Shown here: positions 11,592 through 26,500 of the stretch, piece after piece
Layout of the letters: every line of letters begins with the position of its first letter
How positions within the stretch are numbered: position 1 is the first letter of the stretch
NCBI GenBank assembly: GCA_017163975.1
Contig: JAFFSR010000218.1
Location: forward strand, 14,015,501 to 14,079,500
Source: Anastatus disparis
Taxonomy: Eukaryota; Arthropoda; Insecta; Hymenoptera; Eupelmidae
Direction: 5' to 3'
Length of the DNA: 64,000 nucleotides
The notes under the pieces: model-generated
The model's database searches: none
Seen by the model: the letters and a program-made list of their open reading frames with translations, nothing else
What the model was told of the DNA's origin: nothing
Translations under genes and position numbers: made by a program

Positions 11592-14500
11592 ATGAGCTCA
11601 ATACATTTTGTGGTCCATCCCTTGCCCGGGACGGACGACCAGCTCAACGACAGGTAAACGACTCAATTATTCTACCATATCTGTTTCTTATATATTAATA
11701 AAAAATTTTCATTGATTTTCATAACGTATAGTGGACGTATCATTTTTCTTCTATGGAAAATTTTTCTTAGCAAAAGTTTTGGCTAGTAAGCTCGCGTTTT
11801 GCATGTTTTGGAAGAAAAGTTCATGAATGTTTTTGCGTCTATGTGTTGCGTATACGTTTACTTTAAGTATGTATGTATTCGTATGACTTTCTGTAACATG
11901 TCGACGACTCAACTATCGTCGCAACGACGCCTGCTTTTAAAAGAACAGCCATGATTTTATTCTTGATCTAATATATTTTTTTTTTCATTATTGGGTTAGA
12001 TTCGTTTTGGAGGATATCGCGATTGAAACGGTCAATTTTAACAAACTGTCGAGTTTGGTTATGATAAAAGAAGCATTGATGTTCTTATCAATAAACCCTC
12101 ATGTTCGGTTGAAAGACATCAATTTTAATCAATATTTTATAATTAAATTTATTAATTATTTATCCTCGCAGTATATCATTTTAGTTGATCAATTTTTTTT
12201 TTTATTACGAGTGCAGGTTAATTTTATTTTGTTGTAAATTAATATTAAATTATAATCATGTTTATTTATACCTAAGTACATTAGTATGACTCATCATTAT
12301 AACTAAACTATTATCAATTTTGTTCATATTTTAATATGAACAAAATTGATAATTAAAAAGTATAATATTTAATGGAGCAATCAGAAAAATGCAAACTTTA
12401 TATGATGAGATTTTCTTTTTAATTTATTATAATTTAAATACTAAATTTTTTAAATTAATGCTCAATTTTATTGATAGTTATAAATTAGTTGAGAAATAAT
12501 TTTTTTGCAATTAAATATTTAATGAGTTCTAATAATTTATTGTTGTCAACTTTAAAATACGTACTGAAATTTTAATTTTTCTATATAGAACATTCTAGGT
12601 TATTTCATATTTTTGTGATGATTATTTTTGCGTATCAAATAGTTACATGTTTATATTATTATTATTGTAATTGTTTTATGAATTTTATTTTAAACACTAA
12701 AAAGTTAATATTTTTTAGTTATAAATAAAATAGGGCATATATTACATATTTTTCACATCAACTGTGATTGGTTTACTTTTTTTTTTTTTTTTATTAAAAA
12801 CATGAATTAGGTAATCTAACCTTACTTTCATTATCGTTGACTGTTAACTTAATTCTTACGTTAAAGTTAACAAGTTATATATTATATAAATATAATTAAA
12901 AAATTATTCAATTATACTTTTAATCGATTATTTCAGAATAATAAAATTCAAATAAAAAGAGATTTTTTGTTTATTTTTTGTTGTAATTATTTAATTTACT
13001 GTAGATAGCATATGTTTATAATTACTGATTTTATTTGTATTTTGAAATTTTTTAATTTATTCAAAAAGGTAATGATTCTATAATATTAAATTGAGTATGA
13101 ATATATTTATATAAATAAATATACATACACATATATATATGTGTGTATTCACATATATATATATATATAGACATATATGCATGCGAACAGTAAAGTAAAA
13201 CAAAATCGTATACTTCCCCAATACGGTTCAACTGTAAAATAAAATATATCTATTGATTTAATATTTTTAATCTTTTTGTTAATAGAAGCATTCAAAAAAA
13301 CTTTTAATTTATTGATGTATTTTTGGCTTATAATATTTTGATTTGTGAAAGAATACCTTTTTAATACAGGTCAAAAGATATTGATATTAAGGTGAAAAAT
13401 ATTAATTTTAATAAAGAAGCTTAGTGACTAAAGAACTTACTATTAATAGATATATAATAGACATATTTCAATCACTCGGTACTACGATTCTTTATTAAAT
13501 TTTAAAATCATAAAATGCTTAATTAAGTATTCTGAATGAAAAATAATTTAAAAATTAATCATTAATAGGGATTTAAATTTCAATGAATACAATGAAAATA
13601 ATACCTAATGATTGTGATAATTTTATGCAATTAGATTCATAGAATCATTAAAATGGTGTTATAAGCATTAACAGCCATTTTGAAAACTTAACCTTTTTCT
13701 TATTGATCTCCTTTAAGAAATTAGCTTTTCTGTGTTTATATACTTGTTTTGAATTTTAATTAATAATTAAAAATTGTTATATTATTTTTTTAGTAATTTG
13801 TTTATATTCATAGTAATTTTAATAATACTTATAATTTTTCAGATTAAAAGAAGTTGCAGAGAAAATTAACAGATATGGATTTGTTACACCAGCTGCTCTT
13901 AATGGACTTAAAACAACAGTTAAACGAATTGTTGTTGGACCAACGCATATTGGTATACTTACAGATGACAACAGAATCTGTCGTGTTGCTTTCACAGTTT
14001 TATATGACAGATTGGATTTACGAAAAAGCGAACCAAGCAAAAGGTAATTGATAGTTAACTAACCTATTGTATTTTGTATATATATTCATATCAATTTATT
14101 TAAAATATTCATCATAAGAATCAAAACAATTTTTTTATCTACCTGATATCATTTCATTTTTTGAAGATACTTGAAATATTTGTTATTTTTCCATCATAGC
14201 TCAAGTAAAAGTCATGTAGGAAACACATCTTCTGCTCCGAACAACAGTGGAAATACAGGTACCAATAGCGGAGGTGGTAGCGGAGGTGGCAGTGGCAGTG
14301 GTAGTAGTCGTACTGGTATTTCACGTTCACGTGCACGTATAATGCGTAGTAATTCAGCAATTCGAGGTGGTGGAAGTGGTAGTGCTAGCGGCGGCGCTAC
14401 AGGCAGTGGTACCACAGGTAGTGGAAGTGGTGGTCGTATAGGACCTACTGGAGTTATCATGGGCGGTGGAAGTGGAAGTAGCTCCAGGCCTATTGTATCG

Positions 14501-17500
14501 GTGCCTGCACCTTTTGTACCAGAGGATCTCATATCACAAGTAAGATTTATAAATAATTTGTATATAATTTGATGTTATAAAATTAAAAGATAAGGAGTTA
14601 AATAATATTAAAATTTTGCAGTAAATTGACAAAAGTATTGTTATGATTTTATTTTAGGCTCAAGTAGTTTTACAAGGAAAAAGTCGTAATTTGATAATGC
14701 GTGAATTACAACGCACGAATTTAGACGTTAATTTGGCAGTAAATAATTTGTTGTCAAGAGATGACGAGGAAGGAGATGATGCAGAAGATACCGCAGACAG
14801 CTATGTACCAGAAGATCTTATATCTTTGTTGGATGGAGGATTCAGTAATGAGCATTCAGTTATCATCGATGCTGATTCTATGTTTTCGGAAGATGTGTTT
14901 GGATATCCAGGAATGAGGAAGTGAGTTGATATTTATATTAATTATTAATTAACTGAATAAATTTACTAAAATTTATTTTTAATAAAAAAGTTAGAAATTC
15001 AACTAACACTAATAATTATTTTATTCTTTAATACGCATTTTAGTCGTGGTAGCTCTTCGCGTAGACTTGGTAATGATCGAGAAAGCGAAAGATCAACAGA
15101 ACGTGATAGAGATCGTGATAGTTTTAGTCGTTGGAGAGATCGTCAATATTATGGACCACGTCGTTGGCTTGAAACTGCCTTAAAAGATTCTTGGGAAAAA
15201 GATCCAGGTAATAAGAAATTCATTTTTATAGAATTTTTTTATCAATATGATATTTATATAAAAGTATCTATACGCAATCAATATTTGATCCATGAATAAC
15301 ATTTTTAATGATATGAAAAATATAAATTAATAAAATTATTATTTAAAATTATTAATATTAATTTACTGAATAAAAAAATTGAAACTTATTTAATATCAAA
15401 CTTAATAATTGAATTTCTCACAATTTTTGTGTATTAATCAACTATTAGTTACTTTTATATTCTTGGAGTATAGAAAAATATTCGTCAAGCAGAATAAAAC
15501 AAATAATTAAACATTTTAGAGAACAGCTTAAAATTTTTTGAGCTATTAAAATAAATTTTTAATAGCTCAATCTTCATATTTTTTTTTAAATTTAGACATC
15601 AAGAAGAAAGAGTTAGCATCACAAAGTCCATTATGGATATCCGAAGATTTGGAATGGTGGAACGAACGCAGTGAACCAGCACCACGATTCATTCAAATTG
15701 CTGCCCTATACAGTGAGTTAATTGCTATCTCATCAACAGGACACTTGTATCAATGGCGTTGGTCTGATGCTGAACCATATAAGCATCCAGATGTAAGTTT
15801 TTATTTACTTACTGTTTATCGTATTTAAATTAATTAAATAATTCTCGAAAATAAAAAATAAAAAATTTTATTATAATGTGATGAAAAAATTTTATTCTAC
15901 ATTTCAGAATCCCAACATACACCATCCAAAAACCATAGCATTAAATTTAGCAGGTGAAAAAATAATAAACATATCTGCAACATCAATTCGTTGTTCCGTA
16001 AGCACAGAGACTGGTAAAGTTGCAACTTGGCTTGACGAATTATTAGGACATGTTGCTTCTAGATTGGAGCATCCGGCACAAGCTTTTACCGAATTTCAAT
16101 TAGATAAAATTATCTCATTACACACATGTGCACTTTACACCGTAGCCCGCTTAGAGAGTGGAGCACTTTATTGGTGGTTAGTAAAGATTTCTTTTTTCGT
16201 GTATTTTTGATAATTTTATCAAAAAAAAAAAAAAACGTTAAAGAAAACATAAAATTTTATGTAATATAATTGATATATGTTAAAACTTATTATTTTTAGG
16301 GGCGTATTACCGTTTGCTCAACGAATGAAACTATGGGAAAAATATAAAGCGAAATCCAGAAAACACAAACCATCTAACGTTGTATCAGCTGATATAACTT
16401 ATGGCAGTCACGTGTGTATGAAAAATAGTCCAATTTATCAAGCAGGGGCTATAGGTTAATATTGGATTTAATTTGATAAAACTTAAATAATTTATTTATA
16501 AATATCAATTTTTAACTATTATTTTTTTATTAGGTTTCACAATTGCAAATGGTGTACCAAAAGTAGGACAATTATTGTCAGCAGTATGGAATCTTGACGC
16601 AATTTGTCGTTTCAAAATTTTACCAGCTGGTATATTGCCACCTAATGTTGCATCAGATAAACGAGAATCAAACGGAAATGGATCCTCCAATAGTAGTAAT
16701 AAATCAAGTCATAAAGAAACAGCTGATAGGATTGATATGCCTCCACCACCATCTCCAGCTTCTAGCACATGCAGTGACACTGGCAGCATAACAACTAGCC
16801 ATAGTAAGTTCATTTAGATAGGTTTTTTTTTGTTTCATATTATCTCATAATAAGAGTATTTTTATTTTATTCCTAGTAATTAATAATTCAATCAAATAAT
16901 TTAATTGTTTTTAGAACGTCAAAAGCGAATGGCACCAAAAAGTGAAGGTGAAGCTGATAGAAAAGATGAAGAAGACTGGCATTTAAGAGACGTTGTTTTT
17001 GTAGAAGATGTAAAGACTCTTCCAGTCGGAAAAGTAATCAAAGTTGACGGCTGTTATGTTGCAGTTAAATTTTTCTCAAAAGATGCAAAAGAAAAAGAAA
17101 AAGAATCTAAAGAAAAAGAATATAATTCCGATTATAAAGAATCAGAAGAACCAACTAAACTTCTTGCTGATTGCAGACTATTACGAAAAGATGAACTTGT
17201 AGTAAGTTGTTTTTTCTATCTTTATCAAAGTAAAAATACTTGTAAACAATGCAAATTAACATTTTTTAATTTTTTTTCAATTTAATTTCAAAGGTAATAA
17301 AATCATCAATGAGTTCTCGAGCTCCAGATTGTTTCCAACGTACTCCAAGACGTGTTAACATTGCCGAAGGTTCTAATGAAAATCTTCTTACAATAGCTAC
17401 TGATGGTCAGGGTATACATGCAATTTTGCGAAGTGGAAATAAATTAAGTTATGTTATTTACAATCTCAGTACAGGTCGATATGTTCAAGATTGTTACATT

Positions 17501-20500
17501 CCATCTGATATTTCTTCCTTTTTGGGTTTACAATCACAAAATATTAGTCTGACTAGTGCTGGAGAGGTAATTTAAAAAAAAATTAAATTTTTTTGAAAAG
17601 GATTTTTATTATTAAATTTATTGAAATAATTGTTATTAATCAAAATATTTTTTATATTGTAGAACGAATGTTCAATGATTTTACGTGATGGCAATAATAC
17701 AATTTATCCAATCGCAAAAGACTGTGCAGACGCAATCCGTGATCCTAATTGGTTAGATCTCGTACCGGTGCTTTGTGTTGGTGCTTCAACCATTCCTATT
17801 CCAACGATTCCTGCTATGAATCTTAAAAATCAAGTTGCTGTTATTGCTCTTGCATTCGATAATCTTTTATTAATGCCACGTATTTTAAGGTGTGATTATG
17901 ATGGAGTCAAACAAGTTTTTGCTAATCTCGAACAAGACCTTAGTAAGTACTTTTTAAAAAATATTTATAAAAATACTATAAAACTTCAACATTATTTAAT
18001 AAATTAATATTACATTTATTAATTATTATAATTTATTATAAATTATATTTTTTCTAGAAGCGAATGCAGCGCAAATGCAATCGATTCTAAATGAACGTTG
18101 CGATGGCAATCGTAATATTCTCCATGCTTGCATAAGTATGTGTGCTCCAACATCTAATAAAGAAAATGAACAAGGTATCAATAGTATAATTTCTCTATTT
18201 TATTTATTAATAATTTTTATGTTATTTATTAAAATCATATATTTTTAAAGGTATAGAACATGAATTAGTCAATAATACAGTAGACACTAATTCTGCTCCA
18301 ATTGAAGAACCACTACCAACATTAAGCTGGCCTCCAGAAGCATTTGACAATACATCAGGTGAAGAAGATTCTTTACTTGGTATTGGAGCTACTAGTATTT
18401 CCATGATGAACAAAAATGGTATGGATATTATAAGAGAAAGCATTTAATGAACAATCAAATCATCTACTAGTTACTATTTTACATCATTAAAAGTTGAAAT
18501 ATTTTTTTTTAATTTTAATTTAATCCGTTAAGATTACATCTCAAAATAGTTATGTTAAGGTCATATGGGATCTGTTAAACACCAAGCTAAAAAATCGAAT
18601 CCTATTCATAATTACACTGAAAGCAGTACGGTAGTAGCACGTTTTCGTGTATCAGAAATATGAGTCTTAAGACACCAGGCGTTCGAAACATTAAGCGTGC
18701 TGCTACTTCATAAAAAAACGAATCTATGTTATTGTAAAGCGTAAAAAAATTACATTTGAAACTAAAACTCCGTTAACAACCTCCTTAAAGTTGGCACAGT
18801 ACTTTTTGTCTACAATAGAAATAACTATTGGATAATTTGCCGTAAATTATCCGTAAGTTATCCGTGAAGTTGAAAGTAAAATGCTGATTTTTTTTTAATT
18901 AATCCAGGAGGTGCACTTAATCGTCGATTGCTGTACGAAACTTTTTTCAATATACTTGAATCTCGCTATTTTGCAATCTTTATAATATTGTATCTTAGCA
19001 ACAAAAATAGCAACACAATTTCAAATTTAAAACATACGTCTAATTTTCCATGGGATCTTTTGGATCCCTTAATGTTCTCAACAAATTAAAAGCTTTATTC
19101 ATTATGTAAATAATTCTATTAATTATTTATTTTATTTATTTTTTTAGGATCTGCTGCAAATAACACCTACATAATAGATTCTGTAGAAAGACGAAATAAT
19201 GCCCTACTAATTTTGAAATTCATGTGCGAGAGTCCAGTTTTAAGTCCCCATCTTAAAGAATTGCTATCTGCCAGGTAAAATCACTACCAAATTTTCCAAC
19301 TATTAATAAATAATTTTATATCAAAAGTCAAAATCAGCACGGATATAATTGTTCTCTAGTATTTAGTATCAAAATCGTTGGTAAACAAAATTTTAAGCAA
19401 ATGAATATTTAAGGAATTTTCGTTTTAAAATTTATTTTGCAAAATATTTCTTCCAATATAGAGATGCACAAGGCCAGACACCTCTAATGCTTGCAGTATC
19501 TGTTCGTGCTTATCGCGCAGCTCTGATTATCTTGGATACTATTCAACGTGCGGGTAAAGATGCTAAAGACTGTTCAAGTATGATTTTACCAGCAGATGCA
19601 AGCCCTGACTTATCACCTCTCTTCGTTACTTGTTGCAATGATACCTGTAGTTTTACTTGGACAGGCGCTGATCATATTAATCAAGATATCTTTGAATGTC
19701 GTACTTGTGGACTCACTGGTTCTCTTTGCTGTTGTACTGAATGCGCAAGGGTTTGTCATAGAGGACACGATTGCAAATTAAAGCATACATCACCAACTGC
19801 TTATTGCGATTGCTGGGAGAAATGCAAGTGCAAAGCTCTGATTGCTGGTAGACAAGCTGCTAGATACGACTTACTCTGTAGATTGGTTACAAGTACTGAT
19901 CTTGCAACAAAAATCAACTCAAGGTAATTATTTTACCGGGATTAATAATTGACATTCTTTAATAATTTTGTTAATCTTTATTTAATCAAATTAATTAACT
20001 ATATAATTTGACGTTATTAATTTTTAAATATTTTGTAATATTTTAGTTGGGAATAATTTCTTTATTTGTACAATCTAATTTATCTGATTTACTGAGTGTT
20101 TGTTAATCATTGCATGCAATTTTTTTTTATTATGCTGTGAAATAAAAAATACGTAGTTATGACAAACATAATAATAAATAAATTATTATTTAATCGTTTA
20201 TAAAATTAATCATTAAATTCAAATTCGAAAAAAGGGGCAAACCTGGTCTGTTAATTTTCTTTGGAAGTTTTATATTTAGTGTTTTGTAATATTTTAATAA
20301 TACTTATTTTTCTCCTAAAATTAGATAAATAGTACCTTATGCACCAAGTGCGCAAAATGTACTTTCGCAGCGAGTGCGAAAGTACATTGCGCACGCGGTG
20401 CATATACTATTTTATAATTCTATTTTATAATTTCATTTTGTGCCCGCAAAGCAGTGCATAAAATGACCATTTTACGCCCCGAGTGTTATAAAATATATTT

Positions 20501-23500
20501 TTTATCTAATTTTAACTAGGTTCTAATATCTGTTTTATTTTTGTTCTTTAATTATTTCAGAGGCGAGTCAATTCTACTTTTCCTTGTACAAACAGTAGGT
20601 CGCCAATCAGTTGAACAGCGTCAATTCCGTTCAGCCCCTCGACAACGATCAACTTCTGCAAATCGTAAAAATCCATCGTCTGATGGTATTGGCGCTGATT
20701 CAGATATGCCTGATCATGATTTGGAACCACCTCGTTTCAGTCGACGTGCTCTTGAGCGATTATTAAATGATTGGCCAGCAGTTCGATGTACAATTATGTC
20801 AGGTGTACATGAAAATGGAAACGAACAATTATTTGGGGATCAAGGTCAAGCTTGCCGTCAAAGTGGTACCGCATTACTTGACAAATTTACGCATTCATTA
20901 CTTGTGAAATGTAGTGCTGAAATGTTAGACACATTATTAACTACTTTGATTAGAGAATTACAAAACGAGAATATACCTGGAAGACAAGAAGAAGCAATCA
21001 TTGTCGCTAGAAGATTTGTAAGATCTGTAGCTAGAATTTTTGTTATTTTCACTATTGAAATGGCTCCCAATACCACTAAAAGGAGAGCTGCAAGTCAAGC
21101 ATCACAACCGTTAATGAAATGCCGTAGAATATTCCAAGCATTAATTAAATTAGCAGTTGAAGAACTTTGTGAAACGGCTGATTCTCTCATTGCTCCAGTT
21201 CGGTTAGGCGTTGCTAGACCAACTGCACCTTTTACTTTGACGAGTTCTGCCATTGAAGTAATTAATGGGTCAGAAGAATTATTTTCCATTGAACCTCTGA
21301 TTCCTCATAGTGGTATTAATCCTCAAAGTTTAGATGCTACACTACAGGCACAACAAGGAAATAATAATATAGCTATTGCCAGAGATGTTTCTGCTATGGA
21401 CGAAGCAGAAACAGGAGAAGGTAATTAATAAACTTCTTTCATGATTTTAATAATTTTTTTATTTTTATATAAAAAACAATTTTTTAAATATTTTTTTAGA
21501 AGTACCAATGGACCTTGATGGTGACATTAGTGAACATGAAGAATCATCAGCTGCAGTAAGTACTCAACCATTGGGTGAAGTTGATGGTGCAGCTGGTGGT
21601 GTAGGTGAAGAGCCTGCAGGTGATGGTGAATCTGATACTGAGCTCGATTTACTTGTTGAAGCTGAGACAGAGTCTGATTCTGATGATAATCACAGTAATC
21701 AAGACGCTGCTTCGGCTCAACGTAGTGTACAAACTGGTGCAACTGCTGGATCTGATGGTGGAATGAATTCTATATTATTATATCCTGAAGATGAATCTGG
21801 AGAATCGAGCCAACAGGAAGATGATGAGAGTGAAGCTGGTGAAACTGATGAACAAGATACGGAAGAGTTTCAAATCGGCGACGAACAACTTGAGCGCCGC
21901 AGGTTGGTGTACGGAATCATTTATTTTTTATTTTTTATTATGATAAAAATGCATTTATTAATGGCAATAAATTTGAAATTTTTCTATTTCTACCGTTTAT
22001 AAAATTAATAAAAGGTTTAAATTATAATAAAAGTTTTATTTTGTTTAATTGATGGTCATTGTTATTTTACTTAGAGGAAAATTTCATTTTTTTAAAGTAC
22101 TAATTAAAGCCTTTAATAAAATGTATATTTATTTTAGAATAATAAAAATGCGTTTTAACTCAAAAAATTGCTATAATTTTTACAGTGGAACATCTGGTCA
22201 TTCACATCGTAATAATCTTGCACCAGTTTCTATGCAATGGGCCATTAGAAATAGAGAAACCAGTACTCGTACTGCTGGTTTAAGAGTAACTGGTGGTAGC
22301 AATCTTGTATTTATAGATCCATCATCACTTAGACGCTCAACAGCCACATCTGCGGTTGCCGCAGCTCAGGAGCCTACTACTATGGGTACTACTGCCAGTT
22401 GTCTTGCTAGAGCATTTGGTATTGTAATTCGTCAAATTGCTGATTTACTTACTATGATGCAAGATTATAAAATGGTTGCTCCAGCACTACCAAGAACTTT
22501 AGAAGTTACTTTCTTAGATGCTATTAGTTTGCAAGTACGTAATAATTTTAGAATTGAAAAAAATTTGAATTTATGAGTAATTAAATTAAATTCAAAAGTA
22601 ATTAAAGTAAAAAAGATTATTGCTGAAAATTTTTAATTTTGTTTAGATGTATTTAGAAGCACATTTAAAACCTACTTGGGACTGGTTACTCACAGTAATG
22701 GATGCTACTGAGGCTCAATTACGTTTTGGCGTTTCTTTGACTCGCAGCGCTGACCCAACACATCCTGAGCATCCACTTAATAGTGCGCCGTCTCTGTCGG
22801 GTGGTAATTTCACAGGTTTATTAAACTCTGCAGCTTTATCACTTTCGCTGCAAGGCAATAGTGGACGAAGCGCACGCAGTGGCATTTCAGCTAATTCTAA
22901 TATCTCAACGACTCAAGGATCAACAAGACTTACCGTTGGTTTCACTGGAGTTGGTGAAGCTAGCCGCAGTAATAGAGAACGTGAGGGTAGATTTTAAATA
23001 CTATTGTGTAGTTTTATCTATGATTTTTTGTTTCATAAGTTTTATATTAGAATTTTGTTCAGTTTTTTCATATTTGAAATTAATACTTATTACTATAATT
23101 GATAGAAAATTTCATGAATGATATAATTTGGGTTTATAAATAAAAAATAAAGTTTCTTTGTCTTATTCAATTCACAAACAATATTAAATTAAATAATTTA
23201 CACAATATTCAATCATAATAGAGAATTCATCAAACTGTTTTTAAACTCAATTTCAAAATAACATTAAAGGTGTGGACGCACATTCAGCCAGACGTGAATT
23301 TCTATCATATTGCCTTTCACTAATGCGTGCTCACAACAGTGAACATAGAGATAGTCTACCGGTATTGGATGTGTCTGCGCTGCGTCATGTTGCTTATGTC
23401 TTCGACGCTCTCGTTTACTACATGAGATCTCTATCAGAACCACTTTCTTCAAGAAATGATACACAAAAAGAAGCATCTGATTCTGCATGGAATGATCAGG

Positions 23501-26500
23501 TAAAACAAAATTTTTATTTGTTTCTCTATTTGATAGTTTATATAATATCTTTGTTTGAATGTATGATTGAGTAAATAAGAAATGAGGTACAGTCTCGAAA
23601 TAAATATATTAGTGATTCGATTTAAATTGGTAATATTCAATTTTCAATATATTAAAAATGATGCAATGACTGAATAATGTATATTAATATATATTTCATT
23701 AATATTTTTGTTGATCACACTAATATTTTATTATTAGGATGAAAACGATAACGAAGAAGGCGAAGATGACACTTTACACGCTAATGCAAGTATGGAAACT
23801 GATTCAGTAGATTATCCAGATCTCTTAAACGTTCCTTGCGCTTCAAACAGCAATAGTGCCACTAATACTACAACCACTGCTAAAGGACGCAAACATCCAT
23901 TCTTACAACGTTCAGATTCAACATTATGTTTAGGCTGTCCACCTCTTGATCCTTTTGATACTGCCATGTCAGAGGCTTTACCACTTGCTGATCAACCACA
24001 TCTATTACAGCCACATTCACGACGTGAAGATCTTTTTGGTGTACCAAGACAACCATCTGGTTCTGGTAATGGTAGCACTAATGGTCTTGAAGGTTTACCT
24101 ACAAGGTTAGGTTTGTCAACCAGAAATTCTGACGGACAATTGAATTCATCGACTTTGATATTAGGACATTCTTTAGAACAAATTGTGAGAAATCATGCTA
24201 GTGTAGATAGAAGAAGTACTATTGGTGCAGGTGAACCTGGTCCAAGCAGACATAATGTACGTTTGAATAGAATTATATAAATTTAAATATTATATTATTA
24301 TAATTTAAAAAGCAAATTTAAAATTTTTTGCATTAATTAAAAAAAAATTATAAATATAATGTTTATAGAATTAATGTCAAAATACCTTTTTTTAGGATAA
24401 GCCAAAAGTATATAATCAGGTAACAGAATCGGTACAACCTCCAATGGTAGTAGCGGAGCAACAGACCGATCGTGCTCCAATTATTGTTTCGCCAAATAAT
24501 CAGCCAATTGAAACAGAGAATAATAGTAGTAACAGTACTCCGAAACCATGTAATGGAGGTAACAAAGATGTTTTATGTAAAGCAGAACGCAGTGTTATAG
24601 TTCGTGCCGGAAGTAGTAGTGCTTGCACCGCAGAATCGCAAAACAATGTAAATAAACAAGTTAGTATTTATTTGTTTTGTTTGTAATTAAAAATAGTTAT
24701 TTTATTGATTAAATTATTAAAGAAATAAATATTAAATATAGATTAGACTTTTAATTATATTATTCCAATTTCATTACTAATAAAGCAATTTTTGAATAAA
24801 ATTCTACTGAACCTAATTTTTTTTTGTATAAGTATTAAAATTACATGTTATTTTTTAGCCCAATATCATAGCTCCTGAAGTACTAATGAATGCTCAAAGC
24901 GATTCACAAACTGTCGGTGCTAATGAAGAAGTAGTAGATCTTGCTACTGTAGCTCCAGCTCAAGAAATATCAGCTCACGAAACAGTGGAAACAAGTCCAC
25001 CGCCAGCTGAACCGGTACCACCAACACCTGCTAGAGCACAAGTTTCTAATATTGGCACAAAAATTTCGCACAATATTTTGTTAGGCAGATGGAGATTATC
25101 ACTTGATTTGTTTGGTAGAGTATTTATGGAAGATGTTGGTCTTGAAGCAGGGAGTATTGTATCGGAGCTAGGAGGATTTCCCGTAAAAGAAGCAAAGTTT
25201 AGAAGAGATATGGAAAAGCTTAGAAATTCACAACAAAAAGATATCACATTGTCGAAAGTAATACTCATTTAATAGTTTATTTTTTTTACCAAAATCTATA
25301 AAATCTTCATGTATTACATATTTTTATTAAATAATATTATAAATAATGAATGCTGTAAACATTTTAGGTGGAACGTGATAGAACACAGCTCCTTGTACAG
25401 ACGATGAAAGAGTTAAATACGCAGTATAACTTGTATAATAGAAGAGCATCAAATACACCACCTTTAACAGTAAACCGTGTAAAAGTTACATTTAAAGATG
25501 AACCAGGTGAAGGTTCTGGTGTTGCAAGAAGTTTCTATACAGCAATAGCAGAGGTAAGTTTAAATCTATTAAATTAATGCAATTGAATCAGTATTAATAT
25601 TATCTTATTTTTTTGATAAATTAACAGGCACTTTTGGCTAATGAAAAATTACCAAATCTAGAAGCAGCACAAGTAGGCTCAAAATATACACAATACAATG
25701 TACTACAAAAATTAAAAATCAAAGATCGCGATCGAGATCTTCGAAGACAAGTAAGTTCTATAAAAACAAGTTTACTTTTTTTATTTTTTCAATAAAAATA
25801 ATTAAAAATTCTAAAATAAAGATATTTTTACTGGACCTATTTTACAAATCTAATTGGATATTTAAAAAAAAAATTTAGAATCCTCGCTCATCCGGCAAGT
25901 GCAGAGAGTCTAGACGAGCTTTATCGTTTGAAGCACGTTCTTTTCATCCTTCAACTTCGCTAGAAGGATCGTCTTCTAATTCTGGAAATTCTTCTTCAAC
26001 CACACATCCACCACCTTTTGGTCATGCTAATAATGATCATCTTACAATGCATCAACAACAACTTGGTGATAGACTTTATCCAAAAGTTTATGCGTTACGA
26101 CCAACACATGCCGAAAAAATCACAGGCATGTTACTTGAAATGAATCCAGCACAATTGCTTATGCTTCTTGCATCAGAAGAATCACTTAGACAAAAAGTTG
26201 AAGAAGCATTTGAATTGATACATAGTCATAATCAAGATTTGGCCAGCGAAGCTTTACTCGATCTTGATGTATTTAGTCTTACTGAACGATGTGGTAGTAA
26301 AAAGAAACAACTAGGTACAGATCATTTTTACTCTAAAATTGTATCAAATTTTATTTTATTTTATTTTATCTTTTTCAGAGAGTTCAATTATTGATGACAC
26401 AGAAGATAATGCACCGTTATTCTATGCGCCCGGAAAACGAGGATTCTATACGCCAAGACAGGGAAGGGGGAGCTATGAAAGACTTAATGCATTCAGAAAT

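Noticed and set aside
14212..14532. Minus-strand Pro/Leu-rich frame opposite UBR5 exon 3
   Set aside because: It is the complement of the Gly/Ser-coding repeat of UBR5; composition explains the openness.
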